From positions 186,001 to 250,000 of the forward strand of contig CAWIVN010000014.1 of assembly GCA_963839515.1 (NCBI GenBank): a stretch of 64,000 nt of DNA, written 5' to 3'. The translations under genes and the position numbers were made by a program. This document shows positions 1 to 8,455 of this stretch, piece after piece; within the stretch, counting starts at the first letter, position 1; each line of letters starts with the position of its first letter. The stretch comes from Fredericiella sp963839515. GTDB taxonomy: Bacteria; Chloroflexota; Anaerolineae; Caldilineales; Caldilineaceae. The notes under the pieces were generated by a model. It was given only the letters and a program-made list of their open reading frames with translations, had not been told where the DNA came from and ran no database searches.

Positions 1-102
1 GGCCCCCAGCGCACGCGCGGTGGCCGCGCCGATGCCTGAACTTGCACCCGTGACGATCGCAACACGCCCGGCAAACGTTTGTCGCGGGAGAAGGCGATTC
101 AT
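1..102 (-). CDS. short-chain dehydrogenase/reductase, N-terminus only
   Basis: The reading frame starts with ATG at 102 and runs off the window edge after 34 codons. The visible part contains the Rossmann cofactor motif TGASSGIG, the classic TGxxxGIG signature of SDR oxidoreductases, so an NAD(P)-dependent oxidoreductase is very likely. Its ATG overlaps the murA stop codon (ATGA overlap), which suggests translational coupling behind murA. The catalytic Tyr/Lys and the substrate cannot be judged because most of the protein is missing. Confidence 0.8.
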   Translation of the reverse strand, partial: MNRLLPRQTFAGRVAIVTGASSGIGAATARALGA

Positions 103-1409
103 CCGATGCGCTGGATTTGCGCGCCCAGGCTGCGCAGCTTCTGCTCGATATCTTGATAGCCGCGGTCGATTTGCTCGACGTTGCCGATCTGTGTCGTACC
201 GCCGGCAACCAGCGCCGCCAGCACCAAGGCCATGCCGGCGCGGATGTCAGGGCTGCTCACGTGTTGGCCACTGAGCCGGCTGGGGCCGACCACGACGGCG
301 CGGTGCGGGTCACAGAGGATGATCTGTGCGCCCATGGCGATCAGCTTATCGACGAAGAACAACCTGCTCTCGTACATCTTTTCGTGGATGATGACTGTGC
401 CCTGTGCCTGCGTGGCCGTCACCACGGCAATGCTCATCAAGTCGGGCGGGAAGGCGGGCCAGGGGGCGTCGTCGATTTTGGGCACGGCGCCGCCGAAGTC
501 CGAGCGCACCCGCAGTTCCTGCTCTTCCTCGATCACCAGGGTATAGCGTTCGTCTGGGGGTGCCGATGGCTGTTCCTCCAGGTGCATGCGCACGCCCAAC
601 CTGTCCACAAACACCATCTCCATCATGCGCAGGTGTTCGGGCACGACGCCAACGATACGCAGCTCCCCATCGGTGATGGCTCCCATGCCGATATAGCTGC
701 CGACCTCCACAAAGTCGGGGCTGATGTGGAGCTCGGCGCCGCGCAATTGCGCCTGGCCTTCGATGGTCAGGGTGTTGCTGCCGATGCCCTGGATGGGACA
801 GCCCATGGCGGCCAACAGCCGGCAGAGGTCCTGTACATGCGGTTCGCTGGCGGCATTGCGCAGAATTGTAGTGCCATCAGCCAGGGCGGCAGCCATGATG
901 CCGTTCTCAGTGGCCGTGACGGACGCTTCGTCGAGCAGAATGTCGCGGCCCCGCAGCCTGCCGCCGGCGCTCAGCTCAAATTTGCCGTTGTGGCGCAGCT
1001 GGGCGCCGAGTGCATTGAAGACCTGCAGATGGGTGTCGATGCGGCGGCGGCCAATATCGTCGCCGCCCGCCGCAGTGTCGACGGCGAAATGACCATAGCG
1101 GCCCAGCATCGGCCCCATCAGGGTCAGCGAGCCGCGAATCTGGCCAAACAGGTGCGGGTCAGGCGACGTGGTAGACACGCCGCCCGCACACAGGGTCACG
1201 GACGAGTCGTGCTGCCTGATGGCAACACCCATGCCCCCAAGGATCTGGAGCAGGGTGCGCACGTCGCCGATCTGCGGCAGGTTGTGCAGCGTAACGGGTT
1301 CATCGGTGAGCAAGCAGGCCGCCAACATCGGCAGGGCTGCGTTCTTGTTGCCGATCGGGCGGATGCTGCCGCGCAGCGGGTGCCCGCCCTCGATAATAAA
1401 CGACGGCAT
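99..1409 (-). CDS. murA: UDP-N-acetylglucosamine 1-carboxyvinyltransferase (MurA), Asp-type active site
   Basis: This cytoplasmic enzyme transfers enolpyruvate from PEP to UDP-GlcNAc, the first committed step of peptidoglycan synthesis. The 436 residues fit the family. The N-terminal NKNAALPM supplies the conserved Lys22-type residue, and later motifs WPAFPPDLMS and DIRAGMALVLAA match the UDP-GlcNAc and PEP sites. In the active-site loop, where most MurA have GGCAIG, this protein reads GGDDIG (Asp117), so the fosfomycin-alkylated cysteine is replaced by Asp, as in mycobacteria and chlamydiae. Intrinsic fosfomycin resistance is a reasonable inference. The SDR gene follows with a 4-bp overlap. 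A related carboxyvinyltransferase paralogue cannot be fully excluded. Confidence 0.93.
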   Translation of the reverse strand: MPSFIIEGGHPLRGSIRPIGNKNAALPMLAACLLTDEPVTLHNLPQIGDVRTLLQILGGMGVAIRQHDSSVTLCAGGVSTTSPDPHLFGQIRGSLTLMGPMLGRYGHFAVDTAAGGDDIGRRRIDTHLQVFNALGAQLRHNGKFELSAGGRLRGRDILLDEASVTATENGIMAAALADGTTILRNAASEPHVQDLCRLLAAMGCPIQGIGSNTLTIEGQAQLRGAELHISPDFVEVGSYIGMGAITDGELRIVGVVPEHLRMMEMVFVDRLGVRMHLEEQPSAPPDERYTLVIEEEQELRVRSDFGGAVPKIDDAPWPAFPPDLMSIAVVTATQAQGTVIIHEKMYESRLFFVDKLIAMGAQIILCDPHRAVVVGPSRLSGQHVSSPDIRAGMALVLAALVAGGTTQIGNVEQIDRGYQDIEQKLRSLGAQIQRIG

Positions 1410-1641
1410 GAGGGTTCGAATCCTTTGATGGTGACGGCGTGTTCCGACGCCAGATCAGAATGTCGGTCATTGCTGAAACGTCCCGCACGCATCCGGCGGT
1501 TCCTGTGGGTGCGGGACGGTTGGAGCAACGGGCAAACGTGCCGCATTGTACCCAGACCGGCATAGAACCGCCAACCGGTCAGGCGGCGGTGCGCACCTGC
1601 CGGCTGGGCGAACACCTGTTCGTTTTCAAGCCGCGGCAAAC

Positions 1642-1670
1642 TTCGGGATCCGGTGTGATGATGGTATACT
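1642..1670 (+). promoter_or_regulatory. putative promoter in the 309-bp murA/membrane-protein gap
   Basis: An extended -10 element TGGTATACT lies at 1662-1670, with a weak -35 (TTCGGG, 1642-1647) 17 bp upstream. It would drive the plus-strand membrane protein with a leader of about 40 nt. The rest of the 1410-1718 gap shows no coding signal or clear repeat. Confidence 0.4.
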
Positions 1671-1718
1671 TACACAGTGAATTTAGCCGTGTTTTCACCA
1701 CGATTCGGCAGGTGAGGC

Positions 1719-2669
1719 TTGGGTGTTATCGACTGTTTGTCGGCCGGCTACCGCTACTTGGGGTGGCGGTTTGAACTGATCCTGATCCCGATTGTGCTGG
1801 ACTTGTTGCTGTGGATGGGACCACGTTTTAACGTGGCGCCGTTGTTTGACCAGTTTGCAGTTGCCTATGGTGAACTGGCCGCAGCCGAAGGCGTGACGCC
1901 CGAGATCGGCCAGATGGTTAACCAGTTGTCTGACAGCATTCGGCAGATGGGCGAAGGGTCCAACCTGCTTAACGGCTTGGTCAGTGGCACACTGCTGCAT
2001 GTTCCGAGCCTGCCGGTGGCAGGCGCCGACTGGTTGCCGCACACGATTCTTGACATAAACACAGTCGGTGAGGCAGCGACCTGGTGGCTGGTCTTCACGC
2101 TGCTGGGGCTGTTGATCGGTGTAATTTATCTGACTTTGCTGGCGCGGCGGCTGCCGATCGGCAGCGTGGCGGGGGCCCGCACTGGCCAGGTGGCCGTGGC
2201 CGTATTGCGTCACTGGCTGCAGGTGATCGGGTTTGTGATCGTGGTAGCGCTGGCGCTGTTGATCCTGTATTTGCCGATTAGCTTTGTCGTCGGGCTGATG
2301 ATGCTGGCCAGCCCCGCTTTTGGTTCGGCGGTGGCGGCATTGGCCGGGGCGCTGACGCTGATCGTATTCTTCTATCTGTATTTTGTGACTGCTGCGCTGA
2401 TCATGGACAACGTGCCGCTCAATGTGGCGATTATGCGCAGTATGCGTTTGGTACAGGAGAACTTTTGGCCCACCTTGGGCTTTATCCTGCTCAGCAGTCT
2501 CATCGGCTTGGGCATTGCACTGTTGCTTGTCCAGGTGGCCAATATCGGAGTGTGGGCAGCTCTGGCGGCAATCGTCGTCAACGCATACATCGGCACCGGC
2601 TTGAGCATGGCGCTCCTGGTTTTTTACCGCTCGCGTTTCATCAAGGGCGCGGACATGGCTCAGTTCTAG
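1719..2669 (+). CDS. polytopic membrane protein of unknown function
   Basis: This 316-residue protein has about six hydrophobic segments: one near residues 10-30, then several from about 120 to the end, separated by a polar extracytoplasmic-looking stretch at about 35-110. I do not recognise a catalytic motif. The style resembles bacterial integral membrane families such as DUF975/DUF7847, but this is only a resemblance. The start is TTG at 1719, the first in-frame start after a stop at 1713-1715, close behind the purine-rich GGTGAGG. The gene ends 43 bp before gyrB in the same direction, so the two may be cotranscribed. Confidence 0.65.
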   Translation: MGVIDCLSAGYRYLGWRFELILIPIVLDLLLWMGPRFNVAPLFDQFAVAYGELAAAEGVTPEIGQMVNQLSDSIRQMGEGSNLLNGLVSGTLLHVPSLPVAGADWLPHTILDINTVGEAATWWLVFTLLGLLIGVIYLTLLARRLPIGSVAGARTGQVAVAVLRHWLQVIGFVIVVALALLILYLPISFVVGLMMLASPAFGSAVAALAGALTLIVFFYLYFVTAALIMDNVPLNVAIMRSMRLVQENFWPTLGFILLSSLIGLGIALLLVQVANIGVWAALAAIVVNAYIGTGLSMALLVFYRSRFIKGADMAQF

Positions 2670-2712
2670 GGTGCCCAGTTCTAGGGCGAATGGTAAGTAG
2701 GAGGAACGATTT

Positions 2713-5700
2713 GTGATTGACCCCAATAACAGGCAGGCCGCACAGGCAAACTACACCGCCGACCAGATCCAGGTTTTGGAAGGCCTGGAGGCCGTGCGCC
2801 GCCGCCCCGGTATGTACATCGGCGGCACGGATACCAAGGCGCTGCACCACATGGTGTACGAAGTTGTGGACAACTCGATCGACGAAGCCATGCAAGGCCG
2901 CTGCGACCGCATTCGTATCACCATCCACAAGGATGAGAGCGTCACTGTCGAAGACAACGGCGCCGGTATCCCGGTCGATATTCAAAAGCAGACCGGCATG
3001 CCTGCGGTGACAGTGGTCATGACTAAGCTTCACGCCGGCGGCAAGTTTGGCGGCGGCGGCTACAAGGTATCCGGCGGTTTGCACGGCGTCGGCGTGAGCG
3101 CCGTGAATGCCCTCAGCACATGGATGGAAACCAAGGTCAAACGCAACGGCAAGATCTACCGCCAGCGTTTCGAGCGTGGCATACCGGTGACGGGCGTGGA
3201 CGTGATCGGCGAGTGCGACCCCAACGACTCGGGTACGATCCAGACCTTCCTGCGCGACGACACGATCTTCCAGGCGCTGGAGTATAGTTGGCATACGCTG
3301 GTCACGCGCTTCCGCGAGATGGCGTTCCTTACGCGCGCCATCGACATCAGCTTCTTTGACGAACGGCCCGAACAGCAGCGTGAGATGAACTTTCATTTCG
3401 AGGGCGGCGTCAAGTCGTTCGTGCGCTATCTCAACAAGAATCGCCAGGTGGTGCACGATCCGGTGTACATCGACATGGAGGTGGAGACCACGCAGGTCGA
3501 GGCAGCGATTCAGTACACCGATGCCTTTACCGAATCGGTCTTTGCCTTTGCCAACACGATCAACACCCCTGATGGTGGCTCGCACCTGACCGGCCTGCGC
3601 ACGGCTGTAACGCGCATGATCAACGACTACGCGCGCAAGCAGGGGTTGATCAAGGAAAAGGAAGAGAACTTCTCGGGCGACGACACGCGCCAGGGCATGA
3701 CGGCCATCGTCAGCGTCAAGGTGGTGGAGCCGCAGTTTGAAGGGCAGAACAAGCTCAAGCTGCTCAACAACGAAGTGCGCTACCACGTCGAGCAGGCCGT
3801 GGCCGAGGCGATGGGGCGCTGGATGGAAGAGAACCCGCGCGATGCGCGCGGTATCGTCGAGAAGTGCCGCACCGCTTTCCGGGCGCGTGAGGCAGCCAAG
3901 AAGGCGCGCGATCTCGTCATCCGTAAGAGTGCGTTGGAGAGCTTGACGCTGCCGGGTAAACTGGCCGACTGCTCGAACCGCAACCCTGCGGACTGTGAGA
4001 TTTACATCGTCGAGGGTGACAGTGCCGGTGGCACGGCCAAGCAGGGCCGCGACCGCCGCTTCCAGGCCATCCTGCCCTTGCGCGGCAAGATCCTCAATAT
4101 CGAGAAGACCAGCCTGGACAAGGCGCTGGCCAACAAGGAAATCCAGGCGCTGATCACGGCGCTGGGGACAAACATCGGCGAGAACTTCGACTTGTCGGGG
4201 CTACGTTACCACAAGATCGTGCTGATGAGCGTGGATGCCGAGGAGACGTGCTTTGTGCGCGACCCCGTAGGCGTGGTGCGCCAGGTCCAGATCGGCCCCT
4301 TTATCGACGCACGCTTGGATGCAGGCGACGACGTGGCGCAGTACCAGGTGTTGTGCTTCGACCAGCAGCGCCACACGACCGAGTTCAAGCCGATCGACGC
4401 CGTCATTCGTCACGGTGTGCACGAGCCGCTGTACGAAATTCGTACGGCCTATGGCCGCAGCGTGCGTGTGACCGCCTCGCACAGTGTCTTTGCGTATGAG
4501 GATGGCCAGGTAGTGCTCAAGCGTGGCGACCAGGTGCGCGAGGGCGACCTGATCGTGGCGCCGGCGCAGCTGCCGCTGGTGCAGAGCGAGACGATTCAGC
4601 GCATTGACCTGCTCGCCGAGCTAATGGCACATCGCGAGCAACTGAGCAATGACGTCATTCTGTGGGGGGCCGATGTCGAACGGCTGCTGCAGGCACGTGT
4701 GCTGGAAGAGCATGCGGAGAACGAGGCGCTGATGGCGCAGCGGGTGGCGATTCAAGCCGCGGTGGGCCAGGCGCTGGCTGAGCGCCGCCGCAGCTTACAG
4801 TTGAGCCAGGAAGCAGTCTGCGCCGGTGTGGGCGTCAAGCAGCCAGTGACCTTCTATGGCTGGGAGAAAGGTGAGAATCGCCCGACACTTGAACACTTCA
4901 CACGCTATCTGGATCTGCTGCAGTTGGACCGCGGGGAATGGCTGGCGCAGGTGGAAGTCGGCGCCTCACGCCTGGAACAGACGTGGGAGAAGCAGTATAA
5001 CGGCTCGGGTCACAACCGGGTCAAGCCGTGGCTGCGTCTCAAGGAGTTGCGCCAGGTGGAGGTGGGCAAACTCAACGGCGTCAAGCTGGCGCCCGAGCAT
5101 TACGCCGATCGGTCGGTCTATCGCTACCTGCCCGTCAACGAACAGTTGATGACGCTGTTGGGCTTCTTCCTGGCTGAAGGGTCGCTCAGCCAGCGCGGCG
5201 GTGTGCGTCTCGCCTTTGGCAGGCGCAACCAGGGTTGGATGGACGAAATGCGCCGGGCGTTCGTGGATGTCTTCGGCGTCGAGCCCGTCGTCTACCAGGG
5301 GGCAAATGGACGGGCCAACGAGTTGCGTGTCGTGCACAGCGTCGTGGCTGCCGCCTTCCGCTTTGTCTTTGGCTTTGACGCAGCGCGTGCGCACACAAAG
5401 CGCATTCCTGACATTGTCTACAACGTCACGCCTGAACTGCAAAAGGCGTTCCTGCGCGGTTATCTGCTGGGCGACGGCACGGTGAGCAAGCGAAACCTGT
5501 CGTGGACCACGGTTTCGCCGCAGCTAGCCAGCGGCTTGATGTATCTCCTGCTGGCGCACGGGATCGCTGCATCGCACAATGTACGTGAGCCTTCGCTCCC
5601 CAGTGAGCAACTGGTGCGAGGCAAGCCGGTTGCCGGCCATTATCCGGTACACACGGTTGTGGTTGCTTCTGGCGACGACTTGCAGAAGCTGGAGCCGGTA

Positions 5701-6360
5701 TGGCGCGACCACCCAAATGCTGCCAAGCTGGCGGATCGCCTGGGCGCCAACTGGCGAAACCTCAAGAATCAGGCGTTTGTCCTCATTGATGCCGATTTGG
5801 TCGGCCTTCCCGTTCGCTCTGTGCGCATGGTCGAGGCATCCAACGGCATGGTCTATGATTTCTCCGTGCGCGAGCATGAGAACTTCGTGTGTGGCATGGG
5901 TGGGCTGTGCGCCCACAACACAGACGCCGACGTAGACGGCAGCCACATTCGTACGCTGCTGCTGACCTTCTTCTACCGCTACATGGAGGACCTGGTCGCC
6001 AAAGGCCACCTCTATATCGCGCAGCCGCCGCTGTACCGGGTGGCGGTCACGCGGCAGGAGAATGGCAAGGCCAAGAAGAGCACGGAGTACGTCTACGACG
6101 ACAAGGCCTTGGAGACCATGCGCAAGGAACTGGGCGACGCCAGCGTCAAGATCGAGCAGCGCTACAAAGGCCTGGGCGAGATGAACGAGGTGCAGCTCTG
6201 GGACACCACCATGAACCCAGCCAACCGCACTGTGCTGCGCGTCAACATCGACGACGCCGCCGAAGCCGACCGCACCTTCGACATGCTGATGGGCAGCAAC
6301 GTGCCCCCGCGGCGGCGCTTTATCCAGACGCACGCCAACCAGGCGCGGTTGGACATCTAG
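2713..6360 (+). CDS. gyrB: DNA gyrase subunit B precursor interrupted by an intein
   Basis: This is the ATPase/TOPRIM subunit of DNA gyrase, which introduces negative supercoils. The 1215-residue precursor would give a normal 651-residue GyrB after removal of residues 506-1069. GHKL ATPase motifs are intact (VYEVVDNSIDEA, VEDNGAGIP, SGGLHGVG). The TOPRIM domain starts with VEGDSAGG and is split before the metal-binding DADVDG motif. Joining KIVLM to TDADVDGSH restores the canonical sequence exactly. The GTG start at 2713 follows AGGAGG (2699-2704) with 8-nt spacing. gyrA is not in the window. A frameshift or pseudogene is excluded because the frame is continuous and the domains downstream are intact. 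Confidence 0.96.
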   Translation: MIDPNNRQAAQANYTADQIQVLEGLEAVRRRPGMYIGGTDTKALHHMVYEVVDNSIDEAMQGRCDRIRITIHKDESVTVEDNGAGIPVDIQKQTGMPAVTVVMTKLHAGGKFGGGGYKVSGGLHGVGVSAVNALSTWMETKVKRNGKIYRQRFERGIPVTGVDVIGECDPNDSGTIQTFLRDDTIFQALEYSWHTLVTRFREMAFLTRAIDISFFDERPEQQREMNFHFEGGVKSFVRYLNKNRQVVHDPVYIDMEVETTQVEAAIQYTDAFTESVFAFANTINTPDGGSHLTGLRTAVTRMINDYARKQGLIKEKEENFSGDDTRQGMTAIVSVKVVEPQFEGQNKLKLLNNEVRYHVEQAVAEAMGRWMEENPRDARGIVEKCRTAFRAREAAKKARDLVIRKSALESLTLPGKLADCSNRNPADCEIYIVEGDSAGGTAKQGRDRRFQAILPLRGKILNIEKTSLDKALANKEIQALITALGTNIGENFDLSGLRYHKIVLMSVDAEETCFVRDPVGVVRQVQIGPFIDARLDAGDDVAQYQVLCFDQQRHTTEFKPIDAVIRHGVHEPLYEIRTAYGRSVRVTASHSVFAYEDGQVVLKRGDQVREGDLIVAPAQLPLVQSETIQRIDLLAELMAHREQLSNDVILWGADVERLLQARVLEEHAENEALMAQRVAIQAAVGQALAERRRSLQLSQEAVCAGVGVKQPVTFYGWEKGENRPTLEHFTRYLDLLQLDRGEWLAQVEVGASRLEQTWEKQYNGSGHNRVKPWLRLKELRQVEVGKLNGVKLAPEHYADRSVYRYLPVNEQLMTLLGFFLAEGSLSQRGGVRLAFGRRNQGWMDEMRRAFVDVFGVEPVVYQGANGRANELRVVHSVVAAAFRFVFGFDAARAHTKRIPDIVYNVTPELQKAFLRGYLLGDGTVSKRNLSWTTVSPQLASGLMYLLLAHGIAASHNVREPSLPSEQLVRGKPVAGHYPVHTVVVASGDDLQKLEPVWRDHPNAAKLADRLGANWRNLKNQAFVLIDADLVGLPVRSVRMVEASNGMVYDFSVREHENFVCGMGGLCAHNTDADVDGSHIRTLLLTFFYRYMEDLVAKGHLYIAQPPLYRVAVTRQENGKAKKSTEYVYDDKALETMRKELGDASVKIEQRYKGLGEMNEVQLWDTTMNPANRTVLRVNIDDAAEADRTFDMLMGSNVPPRRRFIQTHANQARLDI
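4228..5919 (+). other. intein in GyrB with HTH and LAGLIDADG endonuclease domains
   Basis: This 564-residue protein-splicing element begins with Ser506 and ends with His-Asn (1068-1069) before the +1 extein Thr. Splicing block B is visible as TASHSVF (Thr587, His590), and blocks F/G as VYDFSVREHENFV and GGLCAHN. Two dodecapeptide motifs of a DOD homing endonuclease are present: GFFLAEGS at about residue 817 and GYLLGDGTV at about 916. Between the splicing half and the endonuclease, at about residues 682-738, is an XRE-like helix-turn-helix with the phrases RRRSLQLSQEAV and YGWEKGENRPTLEHF. The insertion point is in the catalytic TOPRIM core, a typical intein location. Splicing and nuclease activity are inferred from motifs. 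Confidence 0.93.
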
Positions 6361-6379
6361 ACGTAAGACAACGTTGGAA

Positions 6380-6415
6380 CGAGGGGAGGTTCATTCGGAC
6401 TTCCCCTCGCTTTTT
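6380..6415 (+). terminator. rho-independent terminator of gyrB
   Basis: A perfect 8-bp stem CGAGGGGA/TCCCCTCG encloses a 14-nt loop that can pair further through wobbles. It is followed directly by C and a run of five T. It lies 20 bp after the gyrB stop. Confidence 0.85.
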
Positions 6416-6460
6416 GTGTCCTTGCATGTTCTCGCCAAGATCGACTTGCCTATTGACGTA

Positions 6461-6469
6461 TGGTATATT
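6461..6469 (+). promoter_or_regulatory. extended -10 promoter element for the peptide ABC operon
   Basis: TGGTATATT matches the extended -10 pattern (TGn-TATAAT-like). No convincing -35 is visible. A start here gives a leader of about 150 nt before the solute-binding lipoprotein. Confidence 0.35.
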
Positions 6470-6625
6470 CTCATGCAAGCGCGTTGTTTCCACTGCTAGC
6501 CTGTCTGCATGCGCACTCTCCTGTTGTCTATCTGCGGGGTCTGCGCCTTCATGCCGGTTAGTGGTTTGCATCCATCCAATTTCAATCTCTTTCATCTCAT
6601 TGTCAGAAAGAAAAGGAGAATATCC

Positions 6626-8329
6626 ATGCGTAAACCCTTGTGGTATGTGCTGGTGCTGGCACTGGTTCTTGTGCTGGCGGCCGGCTGTACGGCTGCCGCA
6701 CCGGCCCCCGCCGCTGCACCAGAAGCTGGCGCTGCAGCCGGCACGGAACAGGCGGCCGATACAGGCACGGGCGCCGGGCCCATTACTGTACGTATCTCGA
6801 CGGTGTCTGAACCGTCCACGCTCGATCCCAACTTGGCCCAAGATTACTTCTCCATCACGCCGGTTGAGCAGTTGTACCTGGGTTTGACCAACCTGAACAA
6901 CGAGACTGGCCTCCCCGAGCCGGAGCTGGCCGAGGCCTGGACCGTGTCTGATGACGGGCTGACCTGGACTTTCAATATGCGCAAGGATGCCGTTTGGACT
7001 GACGGCACACCGGTCACGGCCAAGGACGTGGAGTACAGCGTCAAGCGTGCGGTGAAGCCCGAAACAGCCTCCCCCTATGCCTATGTGCTCTATCTCATCA
7101 AAAACGCCGCCGCCATCAACCAGACCGCCGTTCCCACCGACACGTACGACATCGACAGCCTCGGCGTCAAGGCGCTCGACGATTACACGGTACAGTTTAC
7201 GTTGGAAGCTCCTGCCCCTTACTTCGAGTCCATCTCCAGCATCTGGACCATGCGTCCCATACCCAGCGCGGCCGTCGAGAAGTATGGCGATGCTTGGACA
7301 GATCCTGCCAACATCATAGTCAATGGCCCTTACACACTCAAGGAGTGGAAGCCGGCTGAACAGCTTGTGTTCGAGAAGAACCCCACCTACTACGACGCGG
7401 ACAAGGTGCAGATCGACCGCTTTGAACTTAACATCGTCACCGACCAGAATACGGAAGTGTCGCTCTACGAGGCTGGCGACTTGGACGTGGCCGGTGAGAA
7501 TGCCGCCTCGCTGCCGATCGAAGCCTTGACTCGCATCCACCAGGATCCCACGCTGAGCGCCGAACTGCATGAAGGCCCACGCGCCTCGACCACATATGTA
7601 GGCTTTGTGAACAATAAGCCGCCATTTGACAATGTATTGGTGCGCAAGGCGTTCTCTGCAGCCATTGACCGTGAGACGATGGTGCGTGACGTAGTCGGCT
7701 CCGGCACGCCGGCGACACAGTTCGCGCCTAAGGGCATCTTCGGCGCCCCTGATCCCGAGGTCGGTCTCGGTTATGATCCTGAACAGGCCAAAGCCTGGTT
7801 AGCCGAAGCCGGCTATCCGGACGGGCAAGGCTTCCCCACCGTCACCTATCGCTACTTCTCCAATACGTTGGAGGATTCCCTGGCACAGGCGTTGCAGGCC
7901 ATGTGGAAAGACACCCTCAATGTCAACGTCGATTTGGAATCGATGGAGTATCCTGCTTTCCAAGCATCTACGGCTCCCAGCGTGCCGCTGGAAGAAATGC
8001 CCGAAATGTACCGCCTGGGTTGGGGCGCTGACTACCCGGATGAGAACAACTGGGTCTATGAGGTGTTCCACTGCACCGACAGTGAGAATCGCCCCCGCGC
8101 AGCGTGCACGCAGGCTGACGAACTGGCCAAGGCCGCCGGCCGTGAGACCGATCCGGCCAAGCGTATCGAGATGTACCGCCAGGTCGAGCAGATGATGTTT
8201 GGTGACGAGGTGCGTGTTGCCCCTTACTACCATCGCGGCTTCACAATTCTCGCCAAGCCCTATATCCAGCGTGCCTATCCCACGTTTGCTCCCGCCAACT
8301 GGGATACGTGGAAGGTTGTAGAGAAGTAG
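6626..8329 (+). CDS. ABC transporter substrate-binding lipoprotein, family 5 (peptide/nickel type)
   Basis: This is the extracytoplasmic receptor of a DppA/OppA-like importer. Residues 1-21 form a lipoprotein signal with lipobox LAAGC (Cys21), followed by an Ala/Pro-rich linker to about residue 55. The mature part has the family-5 signatures STLDPNLAQD near its start and WTVSDDGLTWTFNMRKDAVW with ACDs such as TPVTAKDVEYSVKR. The 567 residues are typical. The ATG at 6626 follows AAAGGAGA (6612-6619); longer in-frame starts upstream lack a signal peptide. Two permease genes follow after a hairpin, but no ATPase genes. Ligand identity (oligopeptide, dipeptide, sugar or other) is not resolvable from sequence. 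Confidence 0.93.
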   Translation: MRKPLWYVLVLALVLVLAAGCTAAAPAPAAAPEAGAAAGTEQAADTGTGAGPITVRISTVSEPSTLDPNLAQDYFSITPVEQLYLGLTNLNNETGLPEPELAEAWTVSDDGLTWTFNMRKDAVWTDGTPVTAKDVEYSVKRAVKPETASPYAYVLYLIKNAAAINQTAVPTDTYDIDSLGVKALDDYTVQFTLEAPAPYFESISSIWTMRPIPSAAVEKYGDAWTDPANIIVNGPYTLKEWKPAEQLVFEKNPTYYDADKVQIDRFELNIVTDQNTEVSLYEAGDLDVAGENAASLPIEALTRIHQDPTLSAELHEGPRASTTYVGFVNNKPPFDNVLVRKAFSAAIDRETMVRDVVGSGTPATQFAPKGIFGAPDPEVGLGYDPEQAKAWLAEAGYPDGQGFPTVTYRYFSNTLEDSLAQALQAMWKDTLNVNVDLESMEYPAFQASTAPSVPLEEMPEMYRLGWGADYPDENNWVYEVFHCTDSENRPRAACTQADELAKAAGRETDPAKRIEMYRQVEQMMFGDEVRVAPYYHRGFTILAKPYIQRAYPTFAPANWDTWKVVEK

Positions 8330-8337
8330 TGCGACCT

Positions 8338-8412
8338 GTAGGGGCACGCGGTCGGCGGAGAGGACCTCGCCGTTGCAACGAGCGGCATTCCCGCCGGACC
8401 GCATGCCCCTAC
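8338..8412. repeat. 75-bp hairpin element between receptor and permease genes
   Basis: The 16-nt arms at 8338-8353 (GTAGGGGCACGCGGTC) and 8397-8412 are inverted and differ at one position that still allows a G-U pair. The intervening 43 nt contain further GC-rich partial pairing. The element lies between the abundant receptor lipoprotein and its permeases, where stem-loops commonly stabilise the upstream message or attenuate read-through. No T-tract follows, so it is not a standard terminator. Confidence 0.75.
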
Positions 8413-8455
8413 GGGCACCACCGTGCGCCGCACCTGCTCATAGGATTGTCAGCCT

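Noticed and set aside
117..1565. Long plus-strand open frame of 482 codons opposite murA
   Set aside because: It is a high-GC antisense shadow: low-complexity Ala/Gln/His-rich composition, no recognisable motif, and the minus strand encodes a full MurA.
2641..3786. Minus-strand open frame of 381 codons opposite gyrB (also 1695-2726 opposite the membrane-protein gene)
   Set aside because: These are shadows of strong plus-strand genes, rich in His/Arg/Val repeats and without domain motifs.
4228..5919. gyrB insertion as a frameshift, separate gene or pseudogene
   Set aside because: The frame stays open through the whole insert, splice-junction residues are present, and joining the flanks restores the TOPRIM motif, so it is an intein.
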